Below are positions 42,881-52,286 of a stretch of DNA of 64,000 nucleotides, piece by piece. The DNA comes from Pseudonocardia autotrophica. GTDB lineage: Bacteria; Actinomycetota; Actinomycetes; Mycobacteriales; Pseudonocardiaceae. Each line of letters starts with the position of its first letter. Within the stretch, counting starts at the first letter, position 1. The stretch is from NCBI RefSeq assembly GCF_003945385.1, contig NZ_AP018920.1, positions 6,820,001 through 6,884,000 of the forward strand, given 5' to 3'. Position numbers and translations under genes: made by a program. The notes below the pieces were generated by a model, which worked only from the letters and a program-made list of their open reading frames with translations, made no database searches and was not told the DNA's origin.

Positions 42881-42884
42881 GCCC

Positions 42885-43349
42885 TCAGGCGGAGCGCACC
42901 GGCCGGAGCTTGCGGACCAGGCCGTCGATGGCGAGCGCGTAGCCGTCCACCCCGAACCCGACGACGATCCCGGCTGCCACCGGCGAGACGTAGGAGTGGT
43001 GCCGGAACTCCTCCCGGCCGTGCACGTTCGAGATGTGCACCTCGACGGTGGGCAGCTGGGCACCCTCGATCGCGTCGTGCAGCGCCACCGAGGTGTGGGT
43101 GTAGGCGGCGGCGTTCAGCACCAGGCCGAGCGCCTCGCCCCGCACGACCGCGGCACCGGCCTCCTGGATCCAGTCGACCAGGGTGCCCTCGTGGTTGGTC
43201 TGCCGGAAGTCGAGCTCCAGGCCGTGCCCGGCGGCGGCCGTCGCGCACAGCGCCTCGACGTCGGCGAGCACGGTCGTGCCGTACACCTCCGGCTTGCGGA
43301 CGCCGAGCAGGTTGAGGTTCGGACCGTTGAACACGTACACGGTGGTCAC
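42885..43349 (-). CDS. aroQ: type II 3-dehydroquinate dehydratase
   Basis: 154 residues. [20 protein letters not shown] at 6-25 supplies the lid Arg18 and catalytic Tyr23; RQTNHEG at 49-55; [12 protein letters not shown] at 79-90; [15 protein letters not shown] at 103-117 with His105 and Arg112. It dehydrates 3-dehydroquinate to 3-dehydroshikimate (shikimate pathway or quinate use). It follows the response regulator with an overlap region and is not in an aro cluster. GTG 43349 gives the standard length; ATG 43370 would extend it by seven residues. Confidence 0.95.
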   Translation of the reverse strand: MTTVYVFNGPNLNLLGVRKPEVYGTTVLADVEALCATAAAGHGLELDFRQTNHEGTLVDWIQEAGAAVVRGEALGLVLNAAAYTHTSVALHDAIEGAQLPTVEVHISNVHGREEFRHHSYVSPVAAGIVVGFGVDGYALAIDGLVRKLRPVRSA

Positions 43350-43366
43350 GCCGTGATCCTGCCACC

Positions 43367-44035
43367 TCATCCGGTCCACCCCGGGCGGACCAGCCCGGAC
43401 TCGTAGGCCAGCACCACCAGCTGCGCGCGGTCCCGGGCGCCGAGCTTGCTCATCGACCTGCTGACGTGTGTCTTCGCCGTGGTCGGGCTCATGTACAGAC
43501 GGGCGGCGATCTCGTCGTTGGACAGTCCGGCGGCGACCTCGACGAGCACCTCCCGCTCCCGCTCCGTCAGCGCGTCCAGCCGGGCCGCCCCGGCCGGGCC
43601 GCTGCGGGAGCGGGCCGCGAACTCGGCGATGAGGGTGCGGGTGACGCCCGGCGCGAGCAGCGCCTCGCCGTCGTGCACGACCCGGATCGCGCGGATCAGG
43701 TCGGCCGGCTCGGCGTCCTTCACCAGGAAGCCGCTGGCGCCGCCGCGGATCGCGTCGAACACGTACGAGTCGTCGGTGAAGGTGGTCAGCACGATCACCT
43801 TCACCTCGCTCAGCGCGGGATCGGCGCTGATCTCGCGGGTCGCGGTGATGCCGTCGGTGCCGGGCATCCGGATGTCCATCAGCACCACGTCCGGCCGGTG
43901 CTCGCGGGCCGCCGCCACCGCCTGCGCGCCGTCGGCGGCCTCGGCGACGACGGTGAGATCCGGCTGGGAGCCCAGCAGCGCCCGGAAGCCGGAGCGGACC
44001 AGGGCCTGGTCGTCGACGAGCAGCACGCGGATCAT
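43367..44035 (-). CDS. NarL/LuxR-type response regulator
   Basis: 222 residues. Receiver domain with phosphoacceptor Asp54 ([13 protein letters not shown]), acidic pair Asp8/9 and Lys near 106 in [12 protein letters not shown]. The C-terminal LuxR HTH spans about 150-210: [20 protein letters not shown] and [17 protein letters not shown]. Overlaps the kinase stop by 4 bp. The pair matches the DesK/DesR-LiaS/R style found next to membrane proteins. Confidence 0.95.
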   Translation of the reverse strand: MIRVLLVDDQALVRSGFRALLGSQPDLTVVAEAADGAQAVAAAREHRPDVVLMDIRMPGTDGITATREISADPALSEVKVIVLTTFTDDSYVFDAIRGGASGFLVKDAEPADLIRAIRVVHDGEALLAPGVTRTLIAEFAARSRSGPAGAARLDALTEREREVLVEVAAGLSNDEIAARLYMSPTTAKTHVSRSMSKLGARDRAQLVVLAYESGLVRPGWTG

Positions 44036-45198
44036 GACTCCACCCTGCCCGCGGGGAGGGTGGCGAGCACCCGGAACCCACCCGCCGGGCCGGGCCCGGC
44101 CTGCAGGGTGCCGCCGACCGACCGGGCGCGCTCCCGCATGCCGGTCAGCCCGGTGCCGTCGGTGACGCCGTCGGCGGGGCCACGGCCGTCGTCGTCGATC
44201 CGCAGCTCGAGGGCGTCCGCGGAGTAGGTCAGGGTGACGACCGCGGTCGCGGCACCGGCATGCCGGCGGGTGTTGGTCAGCGACTCCTGCACGATCCGGT
44301 ACGCCGCGAGATCGGTACCGGTCGGGAGCGGCCGCGGCTCGCCCGTGGTGTGCCGCTGCACCGGCAGCCCGGCGGCGCGGGCCTCGTCGAGCAGCGCGTC
44401 GAGCCGGTCCAGGCCGGGGGTGGGCAGCCGGGGGGCCGCCTCGTCGACACCGCGCAGCACACCGAGGGTGGAGCGCATCTCGCGGAGCAGATCCCGGCTG
44501 GACCGCTTGATCTCGGTGAGCGCGGTGCGGGCCTGCTCCGGATCGTCGTCCATCAGGAACAGCGCCACCCCGGCCTGCACGTTGATCAGCGACACGTGAT
44601 GGCCGAGCACGTCGTGTAGCTCCTGGGCGATCCGCAGCCGCTCCTCACCGACCCGGCGCCGGCGCTCCTCCTCCGCGGCGCGGCGGGCCTGCTCGCTCCG
44701 CTCCCGGCGGACCCGCCACAGCAGCCCCGCCGCGATGAGCGCGGCCAGCCAGGCGAGCACCGGACCGACGGCCGCCCACGGCACCTCCCGGCCGGACAGC
44801 AGCACCCAGCCGAGCAGCACCGCCGCCGCGACAGCCACCACCGCGAGCGCCCGGTGCTGGGACCCGGCCGCCACCGCGGAGACCAGCGCGACCGCGAACG
44901 CGAGCCCGGTCGGCCCGGTGGGCGGGTAGCCCAGCCCGAGGTAGCCGACCACCGCGCCCGCGGTCACCGCCAGCGCGGCGACCCGGTTCGCCCGCCGGAA
45001 CACCAGGGCGAGCGGCCCGATCGCGAGCAGCGCGATCCCGATCCCGTCCAGCGCTCCGCCGGGCGGCCCACCCCACGGCCGGTTCAGCGCGAACGCGGTG
45101 CCACCCGCGGTGAGCAGCGCGACCACCGCCGGCAGGACGAGGGTCCGCAGCACCCCGCCCCACCAGCTCGGACGGGTCGGGGTGGGCACGGGCGTCAC
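44032..45198 (-). CDS. sensor histidine kinase (HisKA_3)
   Basis: 388 residues, GTG start. Four to five transmembrane helices up to about residue 160, coiled stretch with many Arg/Glu, then the phosphoacceptor His195 in [13 protein letters not shown] and an ATPase domain: [17 protein letters not shown] (N-box) and [29 protein letters not shown] (G-boxes). The sensory input must be membrane-borne, as no extracytoplasmic domain is present. Divergent from the DUF1707 gene, a plausible target. Confidence 0.93.
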   Translation of the reverse strand: MTPVPTPTRPSWWGGVLRTLVLPAVVALLTAGGTAFALNRPWGGPPGGALDGIGIALLAIGPLALVFRRANRVAALAVTAGAVVGYLGLGYPPTGPTGLAFAVALVSAVAAGSQHRALAVVAVAAAVLLGWVLLSGREVPWAAVGPVLAWLAALIAAGLLWRVRRERSEQARRAAEEERRRRVGEERLRIAQELHDVLGHHVSLINVQAGVALFLMDDDPEQARTALTEIKRSSRDLLREMRSTLGVLRGVDEAAPRLPTPGLDRLDALLDEARAAGLPVQRHTTGEPRPLPTGTDLAAYRIVQESLTNTRRHAGAATAVVTLTYSADALELRIDDDGRGPADGVTDGTGLTGMRERARSVGGTLQAGPGPAGGFRVLATLPAGRVES

Positions 45199-45357
45199 GG
45201 TAGACCGGGGGACCGACGACCTGCGTCGTCCACGCGGAGACACCGGGGCTACCACTGCGGGAGTATCCGGGGCGGCCGGACCGGCACCGGGGCAGCAGGC
45301 CGATCGGCGACCGCGGACGGACGCGCGTACCCACCCCCGGCGACCAGGCTTCCCGGC

Positions 45358-45828
45358 ATGACCGACACCGAGACGACCGCCCCACAGCCCGCGCACCGGA
45401 CCGTCCCTCCCGGCGGTGCCGCCGTCCTCGCCTCCGACACCGAACGCGAACACGTGACGGACCGGCTGCGGAGGGCCGCCGCCGAGGGCAGGCTGACCCT
45501 CGCCGAGGCCGACGAGCGGCAGGCCACCGCCTACGCCGCGCGGACCCGCGACGAGCTGGTCCCGCTGGTCTCCGACCTGCCCCGGCCGGCGCGGCCACCG
45601 CGCCCCCGCCGCGGGCCGCTGACACCACGGGCCCGCCGGCTGCTGGCGGTGCACGCCGGGGTGAGCGCCGCGGTGTTCCTGCTCATGCTGCTGACCTGGC
45701 TGATCGGGCCGGCGCCGTTCGTGCCGGTCGGGCCGCTGCTGCTGATGTCGCTGATCCTGTTCGTGCACTCCCGCCGGGCCGAGCGCGAGCCCTCGCCGGA
45801 CGGGTCCGTGCCCGACGAGCTGCGATGA
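45358..45828 (+). CDS. DUF1707 membrane protein
   Basis: 156 residues. The DUF1707 module at about 26-80 (LASDTEREHVTDRLRRAAAEGRLTLAEADER, shown as ASDTEREHVTDRLRRA and GRLTLAEADERQATAYAARTR) is a short helical domain thought to bind or tether something at the membrane; two helices follow. Overlaps the next gene by 4 bp. Divergent from the kinase by 159 bp of promoter region. Confidence 0.85.
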   Translation: MTDTETTAPQPAHRTVPPGGAAVLASDTEREHVTDRLRRAAAEGRLTLAEADERQATAYAARTRDELVPLVSDLPRPARPPRPRRGPLTPRARRLLAVHAGVSAAVFLLMLLTWLIGPAPFVPVGPLLLMSLILFVHSRRAEREPSPDGSVPDELR

Positions 45829-46316
45829 CCCGGACCGTCGACCGGCGTGTCGCGGCCCCGCCGCGCCGGCTGGCCCGCCGCCCGCGGGCCGCACTGCGGA
45901 TCGCGCACGTCGTGCTGGCGATCGGCTGGACCGGGCTGGCCGCGGTGATGCTGGTGCTACCGGCCGCGGTGCTCCTCCAGGGATCGGACGCCGGGTTCGC
46001 GATACCCACGATGGCGCTGGTCGGCGGGGGCGTCATCCCGTTCTTCGCGGTCGGGACCGTGCTCACCGGGGCCGCGCTCGGCATCGGGACCCCGTGGGGG
46101 CTGTTCCGGTACCGGTGGGTCGTGGTGAAGACCGTCCTCGCACTCGCCGTCATCGCCGGCTCGGTCACGCTGAACAGCGGCTGGATCGACGCCGCGGCGA
46201 CCGATCCGTCGCTGCTGTGGCCGCTGCTGCTCAGCTCGGTGCTGCACCAGGTGATGCTGGTGTCCGCGTCCGTGCTGTCGGTGGAGAAACCGTGGGGACG
46301 GCTGCGCCGCGGTTGA
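45825..46316 (+). CDS. four-helix membrane protein (DUF2269-like)
   Basis: 163 residues. LRIAHVVLAIGWTGLAAVML starts the first helix, followed by three more; FRYRWVVVKTVLALAVIAGSVTL and PLLLSSVLHQVML are typical of this actinobacterial family. Conserved His in RIAHV and HQV could bind a cofactor, but that is speculation. Translationally coupled to the DUF1707 gene. Its stop codon overlaps the -35 of the ArsR promoter. Confidence 0.8.
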   Translation: MTRTVDRRVAAPPRRLARRPRAALRIAHVVLAIGWTGLAAVMLVLPAAVLLQGSDAGFAIPTMALVGGGVIPFFAVGTVLTGAALGIGTPWGLFRYRWVVVKTVLALAVIAGSVTLNSGWIDAAATDPSLLWPLLLSSVLHQVMLVSASVLSVEKPWGRLRRG

Positions 46317-46340
46317 CATGCAACCATTTGGTTGCATAAT
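46313..46340 (+). promoter_or_regulatory. near-consensus promoter with ArsR operator
   Basis: TTGACA (46313-46318), 16-bp spacer, CATAAT (46335-46340). The spacer and both edges are filled by the perfect dyad ATGCAACCA-TT-TGGTTGCAT (46318-46337). Initiation would fall at about 46347, so the GTG at 46348 starts a leaderless message. Repressor bound here blocks the promoter completely. Confidence 0.85.
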
Positions 46341-46347
46341 TGGCTGC

Positions 46348-46680
46348 GTGACCGACGTGGACGCCGTCTTCCGGGCCCTCGCGGACCCGACCCGGCGCCG
46401 CATCCTCGACCGGTTGCACGAACGGGGCGGGCAGACGCTCGGCGAGCTGTGCGACGGACTGGAGATGAGCCGGCAGGCCGTGTCCAAGCACGTCGCCCAG
46501 CTGGAGTCGGCCGGACTGCTGTCCGTCGTACGCCGTGGCCGGGAGAAGCTCCACCATCTCGACCCGGTGCCCATCCAGGAGATCCACGACCGGTGGATCG
46601 GGAAGTTCGAGCGCAGCCGGGTGCAGGCGATCACGTCGCTGCGCGCCGCGCTGGAGGATCGCGATGACCGAACCGAGTGA
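46348..46680 (+). CDS. ArsR-family repressor
   Basis: 110 residues from GTG 46348. The winged helix: AVFRALADPTRRRILDRL (helix 1), TLGELCDGLEMSRQAVSKHVAQLESAGLL (recognition; shown as SRQAVSKHVAQLESAGLL) and the wing VVRRGREKLHHL. No CxC metal site, so it belongs to the non-metal group paired with SRPBCC proteins. Overlaps the SRPBCC gene by 17 bp. Confidence 0.93.
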   Translation: MTDVDAVFRALADPTRRRILDRLHERGGQTLGELCDGLEMSRQAVSKHVAQLESAGLLSVVRRGREKLHHLDPVPIQEIHDRWIGKFERSRVQAITSLRAALEDRDDRTE

Positions 46681-47152
46681 CCGCACGTACGTGTACACGA
46701 CCTACATCCGCAGCACCGCCGAGCAGGTGTTCCGGGCGCTGACCACGCCTGCGTTCACGATGCAGTACTGGGGCGGCTCCGAGCTGACCTCGGACTGGCA
46801 GGTCGGCAGCAGACTGGAGGCGCTCCATCCGGACCGGGAGGACTTCGTCGGCGAGATCGTCGCCGTCGAGCCGCCGCACCGGCTCTCCTACACCTTCACC
46901 GGGCGCGCCGAGGAGCAGCGCGGACGACCGCCGACGCTCGTCGAGTTCACCGTCGAGCCGTTCGGCGACGAGGCGGTACGGCTGCGGGTCGTGCACACCG
47001 GTTTCACCCCGGACGAGCAGGGCGACCAGGACATGCGCGATGTCGGCGAGGGCTGGCCGGCGATCCTCTCGGCACTGAAGACGCTGCTGGAGACCGACCG
47101 GCCACTGGCCTCACCCGGGCACTTCGCACCCCGGGACCCGGCGCGCGCCTGA
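46664..47152 (+). CDS. SRPBCC (AHSA1-like) protein
   Basis: 162 residues with the helix-grip fold: YIRSTAEQVFRALTTPAFT (first strand/helix), WQVGSRLEALHPDREDFVGEIVAVEPPHRLSYTF (core; shown in part) and EGWPAILSALKTLLETD (C-terminal helix). Such proteins bind small hydrophobic ligands. The ArsR-SRPBCC pairing is common, with the SRPBCC partner presumed to sense or remove the inducer. GGAGG precedes the ATG inside the arsR frame. Confidence 0.9.
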   Translation: MTEPSDRTYVYTTYIRSTAEQVFRALTTPAFTMQYWGGSELTSDWQVGSRLEALHPDREDFVGEIVAVEPPHRLSYTFTGRAEEQRGRPPTLVEFTVEPFGDEAVRLRVVHTGFTPDEQGDQDMRDVGEGWPAILSALKTLLETDRPLASPGHFAPRDPARA

Positions 47153-47168
47153 CCCGGGCCGCCGCCCG

Positions 47169-47663
47169 TCAGCGGCGCCTGAGCCGGTGCCACCATCGGT
47201 CCCGGACCGGCTCCGCCGCGCTCCCGGCGCTGTCGTGGGGCACGGGCGCCGGCCGACCGCGCCGCACCCGGGTGGCCCGCCATCGGGCGACCACCGCGTC
47301 GGCGTCGGGCCTGTGGATCGGCACCCGGGGCCCGACCGGGTACCGCATGTGGTCGACGACCCGGGCGTCGATCTCCGCGACGTGCTCGCGGACCCGTCGC
47401 TCGTCGGTGAACCGGGCGACGGTGTCGTCGATCCGGTCGAGTTCCTTGCGGAGCTGGACCGACGGTGGGAGCAGCGCCTCGCCCGAGAGCCCCTCGCGCT
47501 CCAGATAGCCGCGCACCCACCAGTTCTCCTCCACCGGGCCGGTCCGACCGGCCCCCGGCAGCGGCTGCCCCTTGCCGGGCAGGTCGTCGAAGTCACCCCG
47601 CTCGACGGCCTCCCGGATCGCCCGGTCGACCGGAGACTCGAATCGCGGGTCCGCAGCACCCAA
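47169..47663 (-). CDS. DUF1992 (DNAJC28-like) protein
   Basis: 164 residues. SPVDRAIREAVERGDFDDLPGKGQPL is the family signature (here VDRAIREAVERGDFDDLPGK), followed by NWWVRGYLEREGLSGEALLP and a helical LRKELDRIDDTVARFTDERRVREHV. Function unknown. TTG 47663 is the only in-frame start near GGGAGG (47674-47679); convergent with the SRPBCC gene. Confidence 0.88.
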   Translation of the reverse strand: MGAADPRFESPVDRAIREAVERGDFDDLPGKGQPLPGAGRTGPVEENWWVRGYLEREGLSGEALLPPSVQLRKELDRIDDTVARFTDERRVREHVAEIDARVVDHMRYPVGPRVPIHRPDADAVVARWRATRVRRGRPAPVPHDSAGSAAEPVRDRWWHRLRRR

Positions 47664-47750
47664 CGCCGATCACCTCCCGACGCCCCTCGACCGACGACGG
47701 TACCGCCGTGGGAGCCGTTCCTGTCGGGGGTCGGGACCACACTCGCGGAC

Positions 47751-48398
47751 ATGACCGACATCAGCCCGTTGATCGACCGCTCCCGCACCCTCGACCTGGC
47801 CCGCCACCACCCCGGGCGCCGGGCCGGGCACGTCGCCGCGCACGTCCGCGGCACCGGCCTGCCGGACCGCAACTGGCGGCTCGGCGCCGACGGCGAGCTG
47901 CGCACCGCCCGGCTCCTGGAACCGCTGACCGGCCGCACCCGCCGCGACCGGCTGCTGCACCGGCCGCCGCGCTGGCGGGTGCTGCACTCCGTCCCGCTCG
48001 ACGGCGGGGCCGCCGATCTCGATCACGTCCTGATCGGGCCGCCGGGGATCTGCGTGATCAACACCAGGCACCACCGGCACCGCACGGTGCTGCTCGACGG
48101 CGACCGGCTGGTCGTCTCCGGCACCGCGACCGACGCGGTGCCGCGTGCCAGGGGCGAGGCGGCCCGGGTGCGCGAGCTGCTGCTCCCGCGGCTCGGGCCG
48201 GGCGGTGCCGACGTGCCGGTGCGGCCGGTGATCGCGGTGGTGGGCACCCCGGTCCGGGTGCGCCGCTGGCCGGACGACGTGGTCGTCGCGACCGAGGGTG
48301 CGCTGGTGCACGCCCTGCGCGGGATGACCCCGGTACTCGATCCCGGGGAGGTGGACCGGATCCACGGGATCGCCCGCCGGCCCGCGAGCTGGGTCTGA
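47751..48398 (+). CDS. NERD (nuclease-related) domain protein
   Basis: 215 residues. The NERD core: WRLGADGELRTARLLEPL, HSVPLDGGAADLDHVLIGPPGICVINT (shown as ADLDHVLIGPPGICVINTRH), matching the D...DHhhhGPxGhhhhxxK pattern of restriction-endonuclease-like folds, though the usual catalytic Lys after the last strand is replaced by NTRHHRH. Short and cytosolic. Role unknown. Confidence 0.85.
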   Translation: MTDISPLIDRSRTLDLARHHPGRRAGHVAAHVRGTGLPDRNWRLGADGELRTARLLEPLTGRTRRDRLLHRPPRWRVLHSVPLDGGAADLDHVLIGPPGICVINTRHHRHRTVLLDGDRLVVSGTATDAVPRARGEAARVRELLLPRLGPGGADVPVRPVIAVVGTPVRVRRWPDDVVVATEGALVHALRGMTPVLDPGEVDRIHGIARRPASWV

Positions 48399-48470
48399 GA
48401 CCGCCGGCGCGGACGTGCACTACGCCACCGGCCCCTTCCCGGCCATCGATCGGGTCAGCATGCTCTGGCG

Positions 48471-50549
48471 GTGACCTCCACCGCACCCGCCCCGGCCCGG
48501 CCCCGGCTGCACGCACGGCCGCTGCCCGTCACCGCGGGGACAGCCGAGCTGGTCCGCCGGCTCGCGCACCGCGAGCGGATGGTCGCGTTCGACGGCGGCT
48601 GGGCCTGGGGAGCGCTGGTGGCCTGCGATCCGGCGCTGGTCGCGCCGTCGGATGCGGACCCGTTCGCGGTGCTCGGCTCGATCCCCCGGCCGGCGAGCGG
48701 CCCGGAGCAGCGGGCGGTGGGCGGCGGCTGGTTCGGCGCGCTCGACTACGCCGAGCCCGGGGCCCGGCCCGGTTCGGTGCTGGGCTGGTACCGGGACGTG
48801 CTGCGGCACGACGGGGAGCGCTGGTGGTTCGAGGCACTCGTCGCAGAGCAGGCCGACGGCGCCCGGCCCGGCGAGCTCCCGATCCATCCCGACGAGGACT
48901 CGGCGCAGCGGCGGCTCGCCGCGCTGCTCGCGGACCTGGAGCGGCCCGGTCCCGGTGGGGCGCCGGTGCGGCTCGAGGTCGAGCGGTGGCCGGACCGCGA
49001 CGCGCATCTGGCCGCCGTCGAGCGGTGCATCTCCGAGATCCGGCGCGGCGAGATCTTCCAGGCCAACATCGCGACCGAGCTGCGGGTCCGGCTGCACGGC
49101 GACGTGCACGAGGCGTGGGCGTCGCTGGTCGGCGCCGCGCCACCGGCGCGCTCGGCACTCGTCGTCGCCCCCGATCGGGTGGCGCTCAGCGCGAGCCCGG
49201 AGCTGTTCCTGCACCGCAGCGGGAACCGGGTCCGCACCGCGCCGATCAAGGGGACCCGCCCGCGCACCGGCGCCGACGACGAACGGGAACGCCGCCACCT
49301 CGCGGCGTCGGTGAAGGACGCCGCCGAGAACGTCATGATCGTCGACCTGATGCGCAACGACCTGGCCCGGGTCGCGACGCCCGGCGGCGTCCGGACCGGC
49401 CGGTTGCTCGCCGTGGAGCCGCATCCCGGCGTGTGGCACCTGGTCTCCGAGGTGTGCGCGACGCTGCGCGACGACGTCACCGACCGCGACCTGCTCGCCG
49501 CGTCGTTCCCGCCCGGCTCCGTCACCGGGGCCCCGAAGATCCGGGCCTGCGAGGTGATCGCCGACTGCGAGGACCGGGAGCGCGGCCTGTTCACCGGTGC
49601 CGTCGGCGGGGTCAGCCCGCTGGCCGGGCTGGAGCTGAACGTCGCGATCCGCACCCTGGACCTCGGTCCGGCCGGGCCGGACGGCGACCGGCGCGGGCGG
49701 CTCGGTGTCGGCGGCGGGATCACCGTCGACTCCGATCCGGCCGAGGAGTTCGCCGAGTGCCTGACCAAGGCCGCACCGGTGCTCGCGGCGCTGGGCGGCC
49801 CGCCGCCACCGCGGCCGGGCACCGTGACCCGGCCCGCGGACCGCGCCGAGGGCCTGTTCGAGACGCTGGCCTGCGTCGACGGCCGGGTGCGCCGGATCGG
49901 GGAGCACACGGCCCGGCTGCGGCGCAGCTACCTCGCCGTCACCGGCCGGGTGCTGACCGCTTCGCTGGAGGCCGAGATCACCGCCGCCGCCGACGGGCTG
50001 ACCGGGCACCACCGGCTGCGGGTCGAGGCGCTGCCCGGTGATCCGGCGCGGGTCGTCGTGCACGCGTCCGCCTGGGCCGGGCCGGTACCGCTCGGCGACC
50101 AGCCCGGCCTGGTCCTCGCCGTCCGCCGCGGCACCGACGGCGAGTCGCACAAGTTCGCCGACCGGCGCTGGCTGACCGGGCACGAGGCCGCGACCGGCGA
50201 GCACACCCCGCTGCTGTGCGACCCGGCCGGGAACGTCCTGGAGTCCACCCGCTCCGCGGTCGCCGCGATCCACCGTGGACGGCTGTGGGTGCCCCCGCTG
50301 GACGGCCGGATCCTGCCCGGCACCGGCCGCCGCGCGGTGCTGGACCTGCAGGCTCCCGGGGCGATCCGGATCGCCCCGCTACCGCTCGGCGCGCTCCGGC
50401 AGGCCGACGGATTGTTCCTGGTCAACGCGCTGCGCGGGATCCAGTGGGTGCGCGAGGTGCAGGAGGGCGGGGTGCCGGTCGCCCGGTGGGCCGCTCCGGA
50501 CCCGCTGACCAGCCGGTTGGCCGCCGGGCTCCGCCGCACCGCCTCCTGA
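48471..50549 (+). CDS. pabB: aminodeoxychorismate synthase I fused to 4-amino-4-deoxychorismate lyase
   Basis: 692 residues. Chorismate-binding domain at about 170-455: EIFQANIATELRV, SPELFLHRSG, PIKGTRPRTG with Lys260, FPPGSVTGAPKIRACE and FTGAVGGVSP. From about 465 a class IV aminotransferase-fold lyase follows: EGLFETLACVDGRVRRIGEH, the PLP Lys561 in HKFADRRW, and VLESTRSAV then LFLVNALRGIQW. The protein should make 4-aminobenzoate from chorismate together with a glutaminase (PabA), which is not in the window. GTG start. Confidence 0.92.
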   Translation: MTSTAPAPARPRLHARPLPVTAGTAELVRRLAHRERMVAFDGGWAWGALVACDPALVAPSDADPFAVLGSIPRPASGPEQRAVGGGWFGALDYAEPGARPGSVLGWYRDVLRHDGERWWFEALVAEQADGARPGELPIHPDEDSAQRRLAALLADLERPGPGGAPVRLEVERWPDRDAHLAAVERCISEIRRGEIFQANIATELRVRLHGDVHEAWASLVGAAPPARSALVVAPDRVALSASPELFLHRSGNRVRTAPIKGTRPRTGADDERERRHLAASVKDAAENVMIVDLMRNDLARVATPGGVRTGRLLAVEPHPGVWHLVSEVCATLRDDVTDRDLLAASFPPGSVTGAPKIRACEVIADCEDRERGLFTGAVGGVSPLAGLELNVAIRTLDLGPAGPDGDRRGRLGVGGGITVDSDPAEEFAECLTKAAPVLAALGGPPPPRPGTVTRPADRAEGLFETLACVDGRVRRIGEHTARLRRSYLAVTGRVLTASLEAEITAAADGLTGHHRLRVEALPGDPARVVVHASAWAGPVPLGDQPGLVLAVRRGTDGESHKFADRRWLTGHEAATGEHTPLLCDPAGNVLESTRSAVAAIHRGRLWVPPLDGRILPGTGRRAVLDLQAPGAIRIAPLPLGALRQADGLFLVNALRGIQWVREVQEGGVPVARWAAPDPLTSRLAAGLRRTAS

Positions 50550-50590
50550 GCCCGCCCCCGGCCGTCCGCACCGGCTCTCGGATCCCGCGC

Positions 50591-51304
50591 TCACCCGGCC
50601 AGATCGAGCAGGATCCGGGCGAGCTCGTCCGGCCGGTTCTGCGGCACCAGATGTGTCGAGTCGATCTCGGCGTAGTGCCAGGCGGCGGAGCTCCTCGCCC
50701 GGGCGGCCGCGGCGGCGAAGGCCCCGCCGGTGACGTCCTCCCGGACGGCCCGCAGGTAGGTCCTGCGCAGCGGCCACTCCTCCACCGGGCGGGAGATCCG
50801 CACCGGCTCGGTGAACGTCCGCACCGGCTGCGGCGAGCGCCGCGGCGCGGACCACGCGGCCTCCGCCGGATCGTCGTAGTGCCGCTCCGGACCCGGTACC
50901 AGCCAGGGCGCCCCGAGCCCGTCCGCGCCGGGCGCGGGCACGACCGCGGCGAGCGCCGGCGCGAGCGTGACGACCGAGTCGCCGTCGTCCGGGACGAACG
51001 CGTCCAGGTAGACGAGCTCGCGCACCCGGTCGCCGATCTCGTCGAGCGCCCCGGTGACCACCATGCCGCCGTAGGAGAACCCCAGCAGCACGATGTCGCG
51101 CAGGTCCTCGTGCAGCACCACGTTGACCACGTCGCGCACGTGCACCGACAGGTCGACCCACGGCCCGGCCAGGTGCACCCGTTCGCCGATCCCGGTCAGC
51201 GACGGCGTCACGACGTCGTGACCGGCCGCCCGCAGCCGCGGGCGCAGCAGGTGGAAGCCGTGCGCGCCACCCCAGGCGCCGTGCACCAGCACGAAGGTCG
51301 TCAT
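50591..51304 (-). CDS. alpha/beta hydrolase
   Basis: 237 residues. VLVHGAWGGAHGFHLL (oxyanion loop), nucleophile Ser77 in GFSYGG, acid in VYLDAF region and catalytic His in STHLVPQNRP near 221. This is the salicylate-esterase/hydroxynitrile-lyase-like branch common in actinomycetes. Substrate unknown. ATG 51304 restores the family N-terminus. Confidence 0.9.
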   Translation of the reverse strand: MTTFVLVHGAWGGAHGFHLLRPRLRAAGHDVVTPSLTGIGERVHLAGPWVDLSVHVRDVVNVVLHEDLRDIVLLGFSYGGMVVTGALDEIGDRVRELVYLDAFVPDDGDSVVTLAPALAAVVPAPGADGLGAPWLVPGPERHYDDPAEAAWSAPRRSPQPVRTFTEPVRISRPVEEWPLRRTYLRAVREDVTGGAFAAAAARARSSAAWHYAEIDSTHLVPQNRPDELARILLDLAG

Positions 51305-51401
51305 GGGGGCAGTGTGTTCCACCGCAGCGAGCATTGACCACCCGTCGTGCCGTGACGGACGATCCGGTCGAGTTCGATCCGATCGACGGCGGGGCGCTCC
51401 C

Positions 51402-52286
51402 ATGACGACCGACACCTTCATCCTCGACGGCCGCGACGGCACCGCCGTCACCGCCTACCGCTGGCTCCCCGAGGGCTCCGCCGTGCGCGGGATCATCCAG
51501 CTCACCCACGGCATGGGTGAGCACGCGCTGCGCTACGTCGCGCTCGCCGAGCAGCTGACCGGGCGCGGCTTCGCCGTCTACGCCCAGGACCACCGCGGGC
51601 ACGGTGCGACGGCGGGCGGGCCCGAGGGCTACGGCGTGCTCGGCGAGGACGGCTGGGACCGGCTCGTCACCGACGTCGGGCTGCTCTCGGATCTCGCCCG
51701 GTCGGCGCATCCGGGCGTGCCGCTGGTGCTGCTCGGGCACAGCATGGGCTCGTTCGCGGTGCAGCAGTTCCTGATCGCCGACGCGGACCCGCCGGACGCG
51801 GTCGTGCTCTCCGGCACCGCCGTGCTCGACCTGATGGAGCAGGGCCTGGACCTGTCCGGCCCACTGGACCTGTCCTCGTTCAACGCGCCGTTCGAGCAGC
51901 GCACCGGATACGAGTGGCTCTCCCGCGACCCGGCCCAGGTCGACGCCTACGTCGGCGATGCCCGCTGCGGCTTCGGCCTGGACCTGCCCGGCACCCGGGC
52001 GATGTTCGCCGCGGCCCGCCCGCTGGCCGAGCTCGGCACGCTCAAGCGGATCCCCGGCGGGCTGCCGGTGTACGTCGTGGTCGGCGACGAGGACCCGGTC
52101 AACGGCGGCCTGGCACTCGTCCGCCCGCTCACCGAGCGCTACGCCGCGGCCGGGCTGCACGACGTCACGCTCCGGATCTGGCCGGGCGCCCGGCACGAGG
52201 TGTTCAACGAGACCAACCGCGACGAGATCGTCGCCGATCTGCTGACCTGGCTGGACCGGGTCGTCCCCGAACGGAAGGACGGATAG
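51402..52286 (+). CDS. monoacylglycerol lipase-like hydrolase
   Basis: 294 residues. LTHGMGEHALRYVALAEQL (oxyanion loop), nucleophile Ser114 in GHSMGS, DHRGHG lid/structural motif at about 63-68, acid in VVGDEDPVNGG and His in WPGARHEVFNE. These are the hallmarks of the MGLL/lysophospholipase L2-like group. Cytosolic. Its stop overlaps the GTG of the LLM gene by one base. Confidence 0.92.
   Translation: MTTDTFILDGRDGTAVTAYRWLPEGSAVRGIIQLTHGMGEHALRYVALAEQLTGRGFAVYAQDHRGHGATAGGPEGYGVLGEDGWDRLVTDVGLLSDLARSAHPGVPLVLLGHSMGSFAVQQFLIADADPPDAVVLSGTAVLDLMEQGLDLSGPLDLSSFNAPFEQRTGYEWLSRDPAQVDAYVGDARCGFGLDLPGTRAMFAAARPLAELGTLKRIPGGLPVYVVVGDEDPVNGGLALVRPLTERYAAAGLHDVTLRIWPGARHEVFNETNRDEIVADLLTWLDRVVPERKDG

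Noticed and set aside
42885..44081. 398-codon reading of aroQ extending through the response regulator
   Set aside because: Everything before GTG 43349 is an antiparallel-frame shadow of the response regulator; type II dehydroquinases are about 150 residues.
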